Shown here: positions 43,568 to 52,592 of the stretch, piece after piece
Position numbering within the stretch: the first letter of the stretch is position 1
How the letters are laid out: every line of letters begins with the position of its first letter
Origin: Winogradskyella ouciana
GTDB lineage: Bacteria > Bacteroidota > Bacteroidia > Flavobacteriales > Flavobacteriaceae
NCBI RefSeq assembly: GCF_009709615.1
Contig: NZ_WJYA01000005.1
Span: forward strand, 488,250-552,249
Reading direction: 5' to 3'
Length of the DNA stretch: 64,000 nucleotides
Translations under genes and position numbers: made by a program
Notes under the pieces: model-generated
What the model was told of the DNA's origin: nothing
Databases searched by the model: none
Seen by the model: only the letters and a program-made list of their open reading frames with translations

Positions 43568-44062
43568 ATGGATTTAATTAAACCTGGATTTGGATTAGTA
43601 TTTTGGACGGTAATTACCTTCCTAATATTATTGTTTTTATTAAGAAAGTTTGCTTGGAGACCTATTCTTGGTGCCGTTAGTGAAAGAGAAGAAGGTATAA
43701 AAAATGCCTTAGCTTCTGCTGAGAATGCACGCAAGGAAATGGAAAACCTTCAAGCAGATAACGAGCGTATTTTACAAGAAGCGCGTGTAGAACGTGAGGC
43801 TATGCTTAAGGATGCTCGTGAAATAAGAGAGCAGACTATTGCTAGAGCTGAAACAGAAGCACAAGAAAAAGCAAGTAAGATCATTGAGAAGGCGCAAGCG
43901 GCTATAGAAAGCGAAAAGAAAGCTGCAATGGCTGAGCTAAAGAGTCATGTTGCTGGTTTATCAATAGAAATCGCTGAAAAAGTAGTGCGCGAAGAATTAT
44001 CTAACAAAGACAAGCAATTGAAATTGGTTGAAGGCATGTTAGGTGAAGCAAAATTAAACTAA
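43568..44062 (+). CDS. atpF: F0 ATP synthase subunit b
   Basis: The 164-residue protein has one N-terminal membrane helix (FGLVFWTVITFLILLFLL) and a long charged coiled coil forming the peripheral stalk. The segment RKFAWRPILGAVSEREEGI is typical of b subunits. It is 6 bp before atpH. Confidence 0.95.
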   Translation: MDLIKPGFGLVFWTVITFLILLFLLRKFAWRPILGAVSEREEGIKNALASAENARKEMENLQADNERILQEARVEREAMLKDAREIREQTIARAETEAQEKASKIIEKAQAAIESEKKAAMAELKSHVAGLSIEIAEKVVREELSNKDKQLKLVEGMLGEAKLN

Positions 44063-44068
44063 GGATAA

Positions 44069-44605
44069 ATGGCAGGATCAAGAGCAGCAGTAAGATATGC
44101 TAAAGCGGTTTTAAGCTTAGCACAAGATCAAAACGCAGCAGAAGCGGTTAATAGGGATATGAAACTTATTTCAGAAACTATTTCTCAAAGTGATGAGCTT
44201 AGACAAGTGCTTCAGAGTCCTGTTGTAAGATCTTCAGACAAAAAGTCTGTATTGTCTTCTGTATTTTCAAAAGTAAGTGCTAATACAGAAAACCTGATAG
44301 ATACTTTAATCTCAAACAAACGATTAGCACTCTTAAACGAAGTAGCTTCAAGTTACGTTCAGTTATTCGATCAATTAAGAGGAAGTCAAATTGCTAAGGT
44401 TACTACAGCAGTGCCTTTAACAGCAGATTTAAAGACTAAGGTTTTAGCTAAGGTTAAGGAATTAACTGGTAAAGACGCAGAAATAGAAAATATTATAGAT
44501 GAAAGCATTCTAGGTGGTTTCATTTTACGAGTTGGAGATACACAGTACAATGCTAGTATCGCAAACAAACTCGATAAACTAAAAAGAGAATTTACATTAA
44601 ATTGA
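44069..44605 (+). CDS. atpH: F1 ATP synthase subunit delta
   Basis: The 178-residue OSCP/delta protein connects the b stalk to F1. It has RAAVRYAKAVLSLAQDQ at the N-terminus and the conserved C-terminal block DESILGGFILRVGDTQYNAS. An intergenic palindrome separates it from atpA. Confidence 0.95.
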   Translation: MAGSRAAVRYAKAVLSLAQDQNAAEAVNRDMKLISETISQSDELRQVLQSPVVRSSDKKSVLSSVFSKVSANTENLIDTLISNKRLALLNEVASSYVQLFDQLRGSQIAKVTTAVPLTADLKTKVLAKVKELTGKDAEIENIIDESILGGFILRVGDTQYNASIANKLDKLKREFTLN

Positions 44606-44622
44606 AATAATTCAGAATTCAG

Positions 44623-44640
44623 AATTTTGAATTCAAAATT
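44623..44640. repeat. 18-bp perfect palindrome between atpH and atpA
   Basis: AATTTTGAATTCAAAATT is its own reverse complement, preceded by direct repeats of TTCAGAATTC type (44611-44622). It fills most of the 43-bp gap. Confidence 0.6.
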
Positions 44641-44648
44641 AAATAGAG

Positions 44649-46229
44649 ATGGCAGAAGTAAAACCAGCTGAGATATCAGCAATCTTAAAACAACAACTTT
44701 CAGGTTTTGAAGCAAGCGCTTCATTAGACGAAGTAGGAACAGTATTAACTGTAGGTGATGGTATTGTACGTGCTTATGGATTGGCTAACGCACAATATGG
44801 TGAATTAGTAGAATTCGAAGGTGGTGCAGAAGGTATTGTACTTAACCTTGAAGAAGATAACGTAGGTATCGTATTATTAGGTGCTTCTACTGGTGTAAAA
44901 GAAGGATCGACTGTAAAGCGTACTGAGCGTATTGCCTCTGTAAAAGTAGGTGAAGGTATCGTTGGACGTGTTGTGGATACTTTAGGTAACCCAATCGATG
45001 GTAAAGGACCAATTACTGGTGAAACTTATGAAATGCCTGTAGAGCGTAAAGCACCAGGTGTTATCTATAGAGAGCCTGTAACTGAGCCATTACAAACGGG
45101 TATTAAGGCGATTGATGCTATGATTCCTGTAGGTAGAGGTCAACGTGAGTTGGTTATTGGTGACCGTCAGACAGGTAAGACTACGGTTTGTATTGACACC
45201 ATCTTAAATCAAAAAGAATTTTACGATGCAGGTGAACCTGTATATTGTATATATGTTGCAGTTGGGCAAAAAGCGTCAACAGTAGCAAACATTGCTAAAA
45301 CATTAGAAGAAAGAGGAGCTTTAGCTTATACTACAATTGTAGCGGCTAATGCGTCAGATCCAGCAGCGATGCAAGTATATGCACCAATGACTGGAGCTTC
45401 TATTGGAGAGTACTTTAGAGATACGGGTCGTCCGGCATTAATCATTTATGATGATTTATCTAAGCAAGCAGTTGCTTACCGTGAGGTGTCGTTATTATTA
45501 CGTCGTCCTCCAGGACGTGAGGCGTATCCTGGTGACGTTTTCTATCTTCACTCTAGATTGTTAGAGCGTTCTGCAAAAATCATCAACGATGATACTATTG
45601 CTAAAGAAATGAATGATTTACCTGATTCTCTTAAGCCAATGGTAAAAGGTGGTGGTTCTTTAACGGCTTTACCTATCATTGAAACACAAGCAGGTGACGT
45701 ATCAGCATATATCCCAACTAACGTAATTTCTATTACGGATGGTCAGATATTCTTGGATGGTGATTTATTTAACTCTGGTGTACGTCCAGCAATTAACGTA
45801 GGTATTTCTGTATCTCGTGTTGGTGGTAATGCTCAGATTAAATCGATGAAGAAGGTATCTGGTACTTTAAAACTAGATCAAGCTCAGTTCCGTGAATTAG
45901 AAGCATTTGCTAAGTTTGGTTCAGATTTAGATGCATCTACATTAAACGTAATTGAAAAAGGTAAGCGCAACGTTGAGATCTTAAAGCAAGCTCAAAACGA
46001 TCCTTATACTGTAGAAGATCAGATTGCAATTATCTACGCAGGTTCTAAGAACTTGTTAAGAGATGTTCCTGTTGAAAAAGTAAAAGAATTCGAAAGAGAT
46101 TATATCGAATTTTTAAATGCTAAGCATAGAGATACGCTTGATACGCTTAAAGCAGGTAAATTAACTGATGAGGTTATTGATACATTAACTAATGTAGCTA
46201 AAGACCTTACAGGAAAATACAGAGCTTAA
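44649..46229 (+). CDS. atpA: F1 ATP synthase subunit alpha
   Basis: The 526-residue subunit has the P-loop GDRQTGKTT, the GQKASTVA segment and the [22 protein letters not shown] C-terminal part of AtpA (arginine-finger region RVGG). Catalytic beta sites are encoded elsewhere, because atpD and atpC are absent from this operon. The codon use looks optimised compared with the polysaccharide locus. Confidence 0.97.
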   Translation: MAEVKPAEISAILKQQLSGFEASASLDEVGTVLTVGDGIVRAYGLANAQYGELVEFEGGAEGIVLNLEEDNVGIVLLGASTGVKEGSTVKRTERIASVKVGEGIVGRVVDTLGNPIDGKGPITGETYEMPVERKAPGVIYREPVTEPLQTGIKAIDAMIPVGRGQRELVIGDRQTGKTTVCIDTILNQKEFYDAGEPVYCIYVAVGQKASTVANIAKTLEERGALAYTTIVAANASDPAAMQVYAPMTGASIGEYFRDTGRPALIIYDDLSKQAVAYREVSLLLRRPPGREAYPGDVFYLHSRLLERSAKIINDDTIAKEMNDLPDSLKPMVKGGGSLTALPIIETQAGDVSAYIPTNVISITDGQIFLDGDLFNSGVRPAINVGISVSRVGGNAQIKSMKKVSGTLKLDQAQFRELEAFAKFGSDLDASTLNVIEKGKRNVEILKQAQNDPYTVEDQIAIIYAGSKNLLRDVPVEKVKEFERDYIEFLNAKHRDTLDTLKAGKLTDEVIDTLTNVAKDLTGKYRA

Positions 46230-46241
46230 TAATTAATCTAA

Positions 46242-46268
46242 TGTCACTCTGAGCGCAGTCGAAGAGTC
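46242..46268 (+). repeat. Dispersed repeat, family I (GAGCGCAGTCGAAG subtype)
   Basis: TGTCACTCTGAGCGCAGTCG followed by AAGAGTC. Arms ACTCT and AGAGT pair. It lies in the 54-bp gap between atpA and atpG. Confidence 0.8.
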
Positions 46269-46283
46269 TTTATAAATTAAAGA

Positions 46284-47147
46284 ATGGCAAACTTAAAAGA
46301 AATACGTAACAGAATATCATCAGTATCTTCAACGATGCAGATTACCAGTGCCATGAAAATGGTATCTGCTGCTAAATTGAAGAAAGCTCAAGATGCTATT
46401 ACTGCGATGCGTCCTTACTCTAATAAGTTAACAGAATTATTACAAAGTTTAAGCGCTACTTTAGATGCTGACTCTGGTAGTAAGTATTCTGTTCAGAGAG
46501 AGGTTAAAAATGTTTTGATTGTTGCTATCACTTCTAACAGAGGTCTTGCAGGAGCTTTTAACTCTAACATTATAAAAGAGGTGAACAGGCTTGCAACTGA
46601 GACGTATGCAAATCAAGAAGTATCGTATTTAGCAATTGGCAAAAAAGCTAATGATGCTTTTAAAAAGACCAATAAAGTAATTGCTAATAAAAGTGATCTT
46701 TACGATGACCTAACATTTGAAAATGTTGCGGAAATCGCCGAAATGATCATGGAGAAGTTTGTTGAAGGTGATTATGATAAAGTTGAATTGGTGTATAACA
46801 GTTTTAAAAATGCTGCAACGCAGATTATTATGGCTGAACAATTCTTACCAATCGTACCAATTGAAGGAGAGGATGCTCACGCAAACTTAGATTACATTTT
46901 TGAGCCTTCTAAGCAAGAAATTGTAGAGACCTTAATCCCTAAGTCTTTAAAGACTCAATTGTATAAGGCGATCAGAGATTCATTTGCTTCTGAGCATGGT
47001 GCACGTATGACAGCAATGCACAAAGCAACTGACAATGCTACTGAGTTAAGAGATCAATTGAAGTTAACGTATAACAAAGCAAGACAAGCGGCAATTACCA
47101 ACGAAATATTAGAAATTGTTGGTGGTGCAGAGGCACTTAACAATTAA
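46284..47147 (+). CDS. atpG: F1 ATP synthase subunit gamma
   Basis: The 287-residue central-stalk protein begins MANLKEIRNRISSVSSTMQITSAMKMVSAAKL and ends TNEILEIVGGAEALNN, both conserved. After its stop a degenerate copy of the last codons follows in frame (47171-47194). A terminator at 47226 closes the operon; atpD/atpC do not follow. Confidence 0.96.
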   Translation: MANLKEIRNRISSVSSTMQITSAMKMVSAAKLKKAQDAITAMRPYSNKLTELLQSLSATLDADSGSKYSVQREVKNVLIVAITSNRGLAGAFNSNIIKEVNRLATETYANQEVSYLAIGKKANDAFKKTNKVIANKSDLYDDLTFENVAEIAEMIMEKFVEGDYDKVELVYNSFKNAATQIIMAEQFLPIVPIEGEDAHANLDYIFEPSKQEIVETLIPKSLKTQLYKAIRDSFASEHGARMTAMHKATDNATELRDQLKLTYNKARQAAITNEILEIVGGAEALNN

Positions 47148-47194
47148 GCGCAAGCTAAATGTAAAAGAGCTGCAGAAGCACTTAACAATTAGGC
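47126..47194 (+). repeat. Tandem duplication of the atpG 3' end
   Basis: Bases 47126-47149 and 47171-47194 are 24-nt copies (TGCAGRGCACTTAACAATTA-like) with two differences and a period of 45 bp, so the second copy is in frame behind the atpG stop. Confidence 0.75.
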
Positions 47195-47225
47195 TTAAGT
47201 CAAAACATATTTTCAAAAATAAAAC

Positions 47226-47255
47226 AAAGTCCAACTCATTGAGTTGGACTTTTTC
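47226..47255 (+). terminator. Rho-independent terminator of the atp operon
   Basis: AAAGTCCAACTC (47226-47237) pairs perfectly over 12 bp with GAGTTGGACTTT (47241-47252), loop ATT, then more T residues. Confidence 0.9.
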
Positions 47256-47285
47256 TTTAGGCAATTTTAAAAAACCAATGCATTT

Positions 47286-47318
47286 CATCGATAAAATACC
47301 GAAAACATCGATAAAATA
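47286..47318. promoter_or_regulatory. Direct repeat pair upstream of a lipoprotein gene
   Basis: CATCGATAAAATA occurs twice (47286-47298 and 47306-47318) with a 20-bp period, about two helix turns. It lies 47 bp before the lipoprotein ATG, a plausible activator site. Confidence 0.35.
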
Positions 47319-47364
47319 AATAAAATTCCTATATTGCCCTCCCAAATCTAAACCTACTTATAAA

Positions 47365-47892
47365 ATGAAAAAGCTTAAAGCAGGAATTTATGCCCTAATT
47401 TTCGCTATTGCGATGTGTCTTACCTTCCAATGCGCTAGTCCAAAAGTGGCAACTACCTTTGAAAATGAAATACCTTTTAATATTGAAGATGTTTACTTTC
47501 AAGAATGGTATGCAGGCATTAAAGTTGGTGGTACAGGTGTAAACATTTTTATTCCAGTGGTCGACAAACCTGCAGATGTTATAGTGGACAGTGTCTATTT
47601 TAGAAATCTTCAAGGTAAATTGGTAAAGACCCAAGGGAAATATTCAGCGGTGCTTAAAAACAATTCACGCAGCTACACCTTTAGAGTTGAAGACAAGCCT
47701 GAGGGCTACCCTTTTGATTTAAAAGCTTATGAATGTGTGATTAGCTACATTCAAAACGGAGAAACAAAATATTATAAAATTCAACAACTTAATGAATTTG
47801 CAGGGACTTACTATGAGAATGGTCCACCATCAATCTATGTACGAGAAAGTTCAGAAGGCTTAGCAACTATAGACGAAGAGAATGATAATTAG
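47365..47892 (+). CDS. Lipoprotein of unknown function
   Basis: The 175-residue protein has a signal peptide and lipobox TFQC (Cys23). The mature part is rich in beta strands (EDVYFQEWYAGIKVGGTGVNIFIP, VDSVYFRNLQGKLVK) and ends in an acidic tail. I do not recognise a named family. Its expression unit is small: it lies between the atp terminator and its own terminator (47923), so it is probably transcribed alone. Confidence 0.75.
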   Translation: MKKLKAGIYALIFAIAMCLTFQCASPKVATTFENEIPFNIEDVYFQEWYAGIKVGGTGVNIFIPVVDKPADVIVDSVYFRNLQGKLVKTQGKYSAVLKNNSRSYTFRVEDKPEGYPFDLKAYECVISYIQNGETKYYKIQQLNEFAGTYYENGPPSIYVRESSEGLATIDEENDN

Positions 47893-47922
47893 TTTCATAT
47901 AAATAATTTTTAGTTAGTGATT

Positions 47923-47957
47923 AAAAAGTCTTGCATGCTATGTGTAAGGCTTTTTTA
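47923..47957 (+). terminator. Rho-independent terminator after the lipoprotein gene
   Basis: AAAAAGTCTTGCA (47923-47935) pairs with TGTAAGGCTTTTT (47943-47955) over 13 bp with two G-U pairs, 7-nt loop, then T-rich sequence. Confidence 0.8.
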
Positions 47958-48017
47958 TTTCAGCTTATTAGAAGAGCTATTTATTTAATACTTTTACACA
48001 GCACAGAACACAATCAA

Positions 48018-49478
48018 TTGAGCGGTTTTAAATCCCTTTTTAAACAAACTTTTATTTATGGCTTGGCAACGGTATTACCGAGGATGTTGAGCTTCTTGTT
48101 GGTGCCACTTTACACAAGTGAAGCTGTGTTGGCCAATCCAGCCGAATACGGAAAGGTTTCTGTTATTTTTTCATACTTCGTACTGTTCAATGTGGTTTTG
48201 GCTTACGGTATGGAAACTGCATTTTTCCGCTTTTTCAATAAAGAAGAAAATAAAGACAAGGTGGTTAGTACGTCGTCCCTATCCTTAATTGTATCGTCTT
48301 TTGTGTTCTTCGTGTTAGCCTTAATATTTCAAAATCAAATTTCGAGTATTATTGATATTGACGTAAAGTACATCAATCTAGTGATATGGATATTATTACT
48401 CGATGCATTGGTTATCATTCCCTTTGCGTGGCTTAGGGCGAACGAAAAACCAACACGTTATGCCATTATTAAAATATTGAATGTTGTTATTAACATTGGG
48501 TTGAATCTATTCTTCTTACTGGCTTTAAAAGACTTAGCCCAAGGAGGTGGATTATTTGAAAGCATCTACAAACCCAACTTCGAAATCAGTTACATATTTA
48601 TTGCAAACCTCGTAGCAAGTGCCTTTACATTGTTGGTAATGTTATCATTTTATGCAAAAATCAACTATAGATTCGACAAACACTTATGGAAACAAATGAT
48701 GCGCTACGCCATGCCAGTTTTAGTTGCAGGTGTTGCATTTTCAATAAACGAGACTTTCGATAGAATTTTGTTAAAGGAATTATTACCGCCAGATGTTGCT
48801 GAAAGTGAAATAGGAATGTATTCAGCGTGTTACAAATTGGCACTATTCATGACACTTTTTGCAACAGCTTATCGCTTAGGTATAGAGCCTTATTTCTTCA
48901 GCCATGCAAAGACCAAGAACCCTCAAAAAAACTACGCCAATATTTTAGAGTTCTTTGTGGCATTTGGATCTATTATTCTATTGGCCGTTGTTGTATTTGC
49001 GGATATTTTCAAACCAATCATCATTAGAAGTGAAGCTTATTGGGAAGCCATGTGGATTGTTCCAATAATTTTATTGGCCAATTTTTGCTTGGGCATTTAC
49101 CACAATCTATCCGTTTGGTATAAAATAACAGACAGAACAAAGTTCGGTGCTTATATTTCCGTTATTGGAGCTTTAGTAACACTTGCTATCAATCTTATGT
49201 TTATAGAAACCTATAGTTACAAGGCATCTGCCGTTGCTACACTGGTAGCTTATGGAACAATGACGTTACTGTCCTTCTATTTCGGAAGAAAGTACTATCC
49301 CATACCATATAATCTTAAAAAAATTGGTCTTTACCTAGGCATTTCGATCGGCTTATCGGCATTATCTTTCTATCAATATCGAGAGAATTATGTTATAGGA
49401 ATTGCAATGTTAATTGTATTTTTGGGATTGGTTATTATGTTGGAAAAGAACCAACTGAAACGTCTCTTAAAACAATAA
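48018..49478 (+). CDS. Oligosaccharide flippase family membrane protein
   Basis: A very hydrophobic protein with about 14 helices, starting [30 protein letters not shown], the usual N-terminus of flavobacterial MATE-type lipopolysaccharide flippases. The frame is open back to 47931, but that part overlaps the terminator, so I choose TTG 48018 (486 residues). No ATG exists before the first helix. It may flip a lipid-linked glycan or peptidoglycan precursor (MurJ-like). It is 4 bp before dut. Confidence 0.85.
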   Translation: MSGFKSLFKQTFIYGLATVLPRMLSFLLVPLYTSEAVLANPAEYGKVSVIFSYFVLFNVVLAYGMETAFFRFFNKEENKDKVVSTSSLSLIVSSFVFFVLALIFQNQISSIIDIDVKYINLVIWILLLDALVIIPFAWLRANEKPTRYAIIKILNVVINIGLNLFFLLALKDLAQGGGLFESIYKPNFEISYIFIANLVASAFTLLVMLSFYAKINYRFDKHLWKQMMRYAMPVLVAGVAFSINETFDRILLKELLPPDVAESEIGMYSACYKLALFMTLFATAYRLGIEPYFFSHAKTKNPQKNYANILEFFVAFGSIILLAVVVFADIFKPIIIRSEAYWEAMWIVPIILLANFCLGIYHNLSVWYKITDRTKFGAYISVIGALVTLAINLMFIETYSYKASAVATLVAYGTMTLLSFYFGRKYYPIPYNLKKIGLYLGISIGLSALSFYQYRENYVIGIAMLIVFLGLVIMLEKNQLKRLLKQ

Positions 49479-49482
49479 AAAC

Positions 49483-49917
49483 ATGAAGATTAAAATCATA
49501 AATAAATCCAGGCACGATTTACCACATTACGAAACCATAGCTTCCGCAGGTATGGATTTAAGGGCAAGTTTAACTGAATCTAGAGTTTTAAAACCTCTAG
49601 AGCGTACCATCGTTGGTACTGGCTTATTTATAGAATTACCGATTGGTTACGAAGCACAGGTAAGATCAAGGAGCGGATTAGCAGCTAAAAAAGGCATTAC
49701 AGTTTTAAACGCACCAGGAACTATAGATGCAGATTATAGAGGCGAAATAGGAGTGATATTGGCAAACCTTTCAAATGAAGATTTTACCATTAATAATGGT
49801 GAACGCATCGCACAATTAGTCATCGCAAAACACGAACGTGCAGAATGGGATGAAGTAGTAGAACTTTCAGAAACAGAAAGAGGAGAAGGTGGTTTTGGTA
49901 GTACAGGCACCTCGTAA
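49483..49917 (+). CDS. dut: dUTP diphosphatase
   Basis: The 144-residue trimeric dUTPase hydrolyses dUTP to dUMP. All five motifs are visible: [36 protein letters not shown] and the C-terminal arm [10 protein letters not shown]. It is 4 bp after the flippase gene, so both are likely co-transcribed. Confidence 0.96.
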   Translation: MKIKIINKSRHDLPHYETIASAGMDLRASLTESRVLKPLERTIVGTGLFIELPIGYEAQVRSRSGLAAKKGITVLNAPGTIDADYRGEIGVILANLSNEDFTINNGERIAQLVIAKHERAEWDEVVELSETERGEGGFGSTGTS

Positions 49918-49948
49918 TTGTAGAATTACGATTGACGATTTCAGAATT

Positions 49949-49976
49949 GTCCCCTTGAGGGGACTTTAGGGGTGTT
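49949..49976 (+). repeat. Dispersed repeat, family IV
   Basis: GTCCCC-TTGA-GGGGAC is a perfect 6-bp hairpin (49949-49964) followed by TTTAGGGGTG. It resembles 34690-34721. The 147-bp gap 49918-50064 otherwise holds only the hairpin at 50029. Confidence 0.6.
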
Positions 49977-50028
49977 TTAAAAAAATCACCTTAAACATAA
50001 ACAAAGATAAAGTTTAACATAAAAGAGA

Positions 50029-50046
50029 TTTCCGCTTTTGCGGAAA
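50029..50046. repeat. GC-rich hairpin, family II variant
   Basis: TTTCCGC-TTTT-GCGGAAA is a perfect 7-bp stem with a 4-nt loop, 18 bp before the next ATG. It resembles 52560 and 58965 but lacks the ATCTC tail. Confidence 0.6.
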
Positions 50047-50064
50047 CGAAAAATAAGTTTTTCG

Positions 50065-51084
50065 ATGAAAATAATAGTACCAATGGCAGGCAGAGGTTCT
50101 CGCCTTAGACCACATAGTTTAACAGTTCCAAAACCATTAATACCTGTTGTAGGCCAACCCATTGTGCATCGTTTAGTAAAGGATATTGCCAAAGTGTTGA
50201 AACAACCTATTGAAGAAATTGCTTTCGTTTTGGGTGATCCAGCATTTTTTGGTGAAGATGTGGTTGAGAGCTTAACAGAACTAGCTCAAGACCTAGGAGC
50301 CAAAGCATCTATATACAGACAAGACCAACCATTAGGAACAGGACACGCCATAATGAGTGCCAAGCCTTCACTTTCTGGTCCAGCCGTAATTGCCTATGCG
50401 GATACGCTGATTAGAGCAGAGTTTGATTTAGATCCAACTGCAGATAGTGTGATATGGACAAAAAGAGTTGAAAACCCTGAAGCTTATGGTGTTGTAAAAT
50501 TAAATGAAAACGAAAATATTGTGGAGCTGGTTGAAAAACCAGATACCTTCGTCAGTGACCAAGCGGTAATAGGTATTTACTACTTTAAAGATGTTGCGGT
50601 TTTAAAAGAAAAGCTTCAAGAAGTTCTGGATGAAAACGTTATGAACGGAGGCGAATACCAAATCAACGATGGGATAAAGCGTATGATGGCTGATGGCAGA
50701 ATATTCAAAACAGGTACTGTTGATGAATGGATGGACTGTGGTAACAAAACCGTTACATTAGAGACCAATGCAAAAATGTTAGACTTCTTAAAAGCAGATG
50801 GAGAAGAGCAATTAGTTGATAATTCTGTCGTTTTAGAGAACTCAAAGATTATTGAACCTTGTTGTGTTGGTAAAGGCACTATTTTACGCAATACAACCAT
50901 AGGACCTTACGTTTCTATTGGCAAGGACTGTGTTATTGAAGACTCAAGCGTTAAAAATAGCTTAATCCAGAACCAAACCTCTATTAAAAACGCTAATTTA
51001 GAGGAAGCTATGATTGGTAACCACGTAAAGTACAATGGTAAGTTTACTAAAATAAGCATTGGTGATTATTCTGTATTAGAATAA
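50065..51084 (+). CDS. Sugar-phosphate nucleotidyltransferase with hexapeptide C-terminus
   Basis: The 339-residue protein has the nucleotidyltransferase signature MAGRGSRLRPHSLTVPKPLIPV, the AYADTLI metal segment, EKPD and a C-terminal left-handed beta-helix with hexapeptide-like repeats (NSVVLENSKIIEPCCVGKGTILRNTTIG). This resembles RmlA/GlmU-related pyrophosphorylases; the exact sugar is not evident. ATG 50065 is chosen because the in-frame start at 50038 lies inside the hairpin repeat. Confidence 0.88.
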   Translation: MKIIVPMAGRGSRLRPHSLTVPKPLIPVVGQPIVHRLVKDIAKVLKQPIEEIAFVLGDPAFFGEDVVESLTELAQDLGAKASIYRQDQPLGTGHAIMSAKPSLSGPAVIAYADTLIRAEFDLDPTADSVIWTKRVENPEAYGVVKLNENENIVELVEKPDTFVSDQAVIGIYYFKDVAVLKEKLQEVLDENVMNGGEYQINDGIKRMMADGRIFKTGTVDEWMDCGNKTVTLETNAKMLDFLKADGEEQLVDNSVVLENSKIIEPCCVGKGTILRNTTIGPYVSIGKDCVIEDSSVKNSLIQNQTSIKNANLEEAMIGNHVKYNGKFTKISIGDYSVLE

Positions 51085-51092
51085 AACAAGAA

Positions 51093-51116
51093 TGTCATGC
51101 TGAGCGCAGTCGAAGT
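51093..51116 (+). repeat. Dispersed repeat, family I (GAGCGCAGTCGAAG subtype)
   Basis: TGTCATGCTGAGCGCAGTCG followed by AAGT, a truncated copy of the element at 46242. Confidence 0.8.
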
Positions 51117-51150
51117 AAATTTTAGTTTGGAACAACTTTTGAAAAGATAA

Positions 51151-51195
51151 TGTCATTCAGAGCTTGTCGAAGTCAAAGCGAAGTGAAGAATCTCA
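51151..51195 (+). repeat. Dispersed repeat, family I (GAGCTTGTCGAAG subtype)
   Basis: TGTCATTCAGAGCTTGTCGA begins an expanded copy that ends GAAGAATCTC just 2 bp before the TPR gene's ATG at 51197, forming its leader. Confidence 0.75.
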
Positions 51196-51196
51196 A

Positions 51197-52558
51197 ATGA
51201 AATTTAATAATAAAATAACAAGAGTTCTTGTGGTACTAGTTTTAGTACCAAGCCTTGCTATGGCCCAAGTCGATTTCAACAAACGTCCAGATGACGATTT
51301 GGGCAATGTTGAAGATGAGTTTCAGGAGTATTTTTTCGAAGCTCTTAAACAAAAGGGAATTGAAAATTATGACAGAGCTGTAGAAGCACTTCACAAGTGT
51401 TTAAATCTTAACAGTAAAAAACCGGTTATTTATTTTGAACTGGGAAAAAACTACAATAAGCTCAAAAACTTTGGTGCTGCTGAAGACAACCTCAAAAAGG
51501 CGATCAGTATGCAACCCGATAACGAATGGTTTTTAGATGAGCTATACGATGTATATTTCCAACAAGAGGACATAGACAACGCCATCAAAACCATAAAGCA
51601 ATTGGTTAAATACCATCCAGATTACAAAGAGGATTTAGCTGCTTTGTATGTCAGGGAAAAGCGATACAAGCAAGCCTTGGAGCTTTTGGACGAGTTAGAT
51701 GAAGAGTTGGGCGTAAGTGAAGCCAGAGATGCTATGCGAAATGATATCTATAGTATTACCGGCAATGTTGATGACAGAATTGAAAACCTTGAACAGCGAA
51801 TCGCAAACAATCCCAACAACGAAGACAATCACCTAAAGCTCATTTATAGATACAGTCAAACAGGAGATAAACAGAAAGCCTATAAAGCAGCCGAGAATCT
51901 TCTAAGAATAAAACCAGATTCAAAATTTGTGCATTTGGCGCTATACAAATTTTATCTACAAGATGGTAAGTTGGAAGATGCTATAAAATCCGTAAAAATA
52001 GCACTGACAAGTCCAGAAATAAATGCAGATGCTAAAGCCAAAGTACTTAAGGATTTTGTGAATTTTGTGTCTAAAAATCCAGAATATGAGGGTGATTTAG
52101 TTGATATTACTGCTTTGGTGGACGATAATAAAGATGCCCAAACCTATAGTGACCTTGGGCAATACTATCTAAAATCAGGTGATAAAGTAAAGGCATTGGC
52201 AAATTTCAAAGAAGCCCTAAAACAAGACCCTAATGACTTTAAACTCATTAAGGATGTATTGTTACTTCAATTAGATATTCAAGATTATACAGCGGTAGTA
52301 CAGGATAGCGAAGAAGCCTTAGAATTGTATCCTGCACAGCCAATATTGTACTTGGTTAATGGAGTTGCAAACAATAAGCAAGGCAGTCACAAAAAGGCTA
52401 TAGATAATCTAGAAATGGGCTTGGATTTCCTAATCGACAATCCTAACATGGAAGCTGATTTTTATTCAGAATTAAGTTTAGCCTATAAAGCTCTTAATAA
52501 TATTAGTAAATCTGAAACGTTTGCTAAAAAGGCACAAGCTATAAAAGCCCAACAGTAA
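51197..52558 (+). CDS. Exported TPR-repeat protein
   Basis: The 453-residue protein has a signal peptide (MKFNNKITRVLVVLVLVPSLAMAQ) and about ten TPR-type helix pairs, e.g. AVEALHKCLNLNSKKPVIYFELGKNY-like units and ALANFKEALKQDPNDF. The ATG at 51197 directly precedes the signal peptide; an upstream TTG frame (51164) is encoded by the dispersed repeat and is rejected. It probably acts as a periplasmic scaffold, and lies in a conserved flavobacterial set with the DUF4292 and EnvC-like genes. Confidence 0.88.
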   Translation: MKFNNKITRVLVVLVLVPSLAMAQVDFNKRPDDDLGNVEDEFQEYFFEALKQKGIENYDRAVEALHKCLNLNSKKPVIYFELGKNYNKLKNFGAAEDNLKKAISMQPDNEWFLDELYDVYFQQEDIDNAIKTIKQLVKYHPDYKEDLAALYVREKRYKQALELLDELDEELGVSEARDAMRNDIYSITGNVDDRIENLEQRIANNPNNEDNHLKLIYRYSQTGDKQKAYKAAENLLRIKPDSKFVHLALYKFYLQDGKLEDAIKSVKIALTSPEINADAKAKVLKDFVNFVSKNPEYEGDLVDITALVDDNKDAQTYSDLGQYYLKSGDKVKALANFKEALKQDPNDFKLIKDVLLLQLDIQDYTAVVQDSEEALELYPAQPILYLVNGVANNKQGSHKKAIDNLEMGLDFLIDNPNMEADFYSELSLAYKALNNISKSETFAKKAQAIKAQQ

Positions 52559-52559
52559 C

Positions 52560-52583
52560 ATTCCCGCAAAAGCGGGAATCTCA
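52560..52583 (+). repeat. GC-rich hairpin repeat, family II
   Basis: ATTCCCGC-AAAA-GCGGGAAT is a perfect 8-bp stem followed by CTCA. It stands 9 bp before the DUF4292 ATG. Confidence 0.8.
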
Positions 52584-52592
52584 TTAAATAGA

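Noticed and set aside
47116..47319. Open frame of 67 codons after atpG
   Set aside because: It runs through the duplicated atpG end and the operon terminator and has no family features.
47931..48017. Longer N-terminus of the second flippase
   Set aside because: It begins inside the strong terminator at 47923-47957 and is not typical of the family.
51164..51196. N-terminal extension of the TPR protein
   Set aside because: These codons are the dispersed repeat; a signal peptide starts exactly at ATG 51197.
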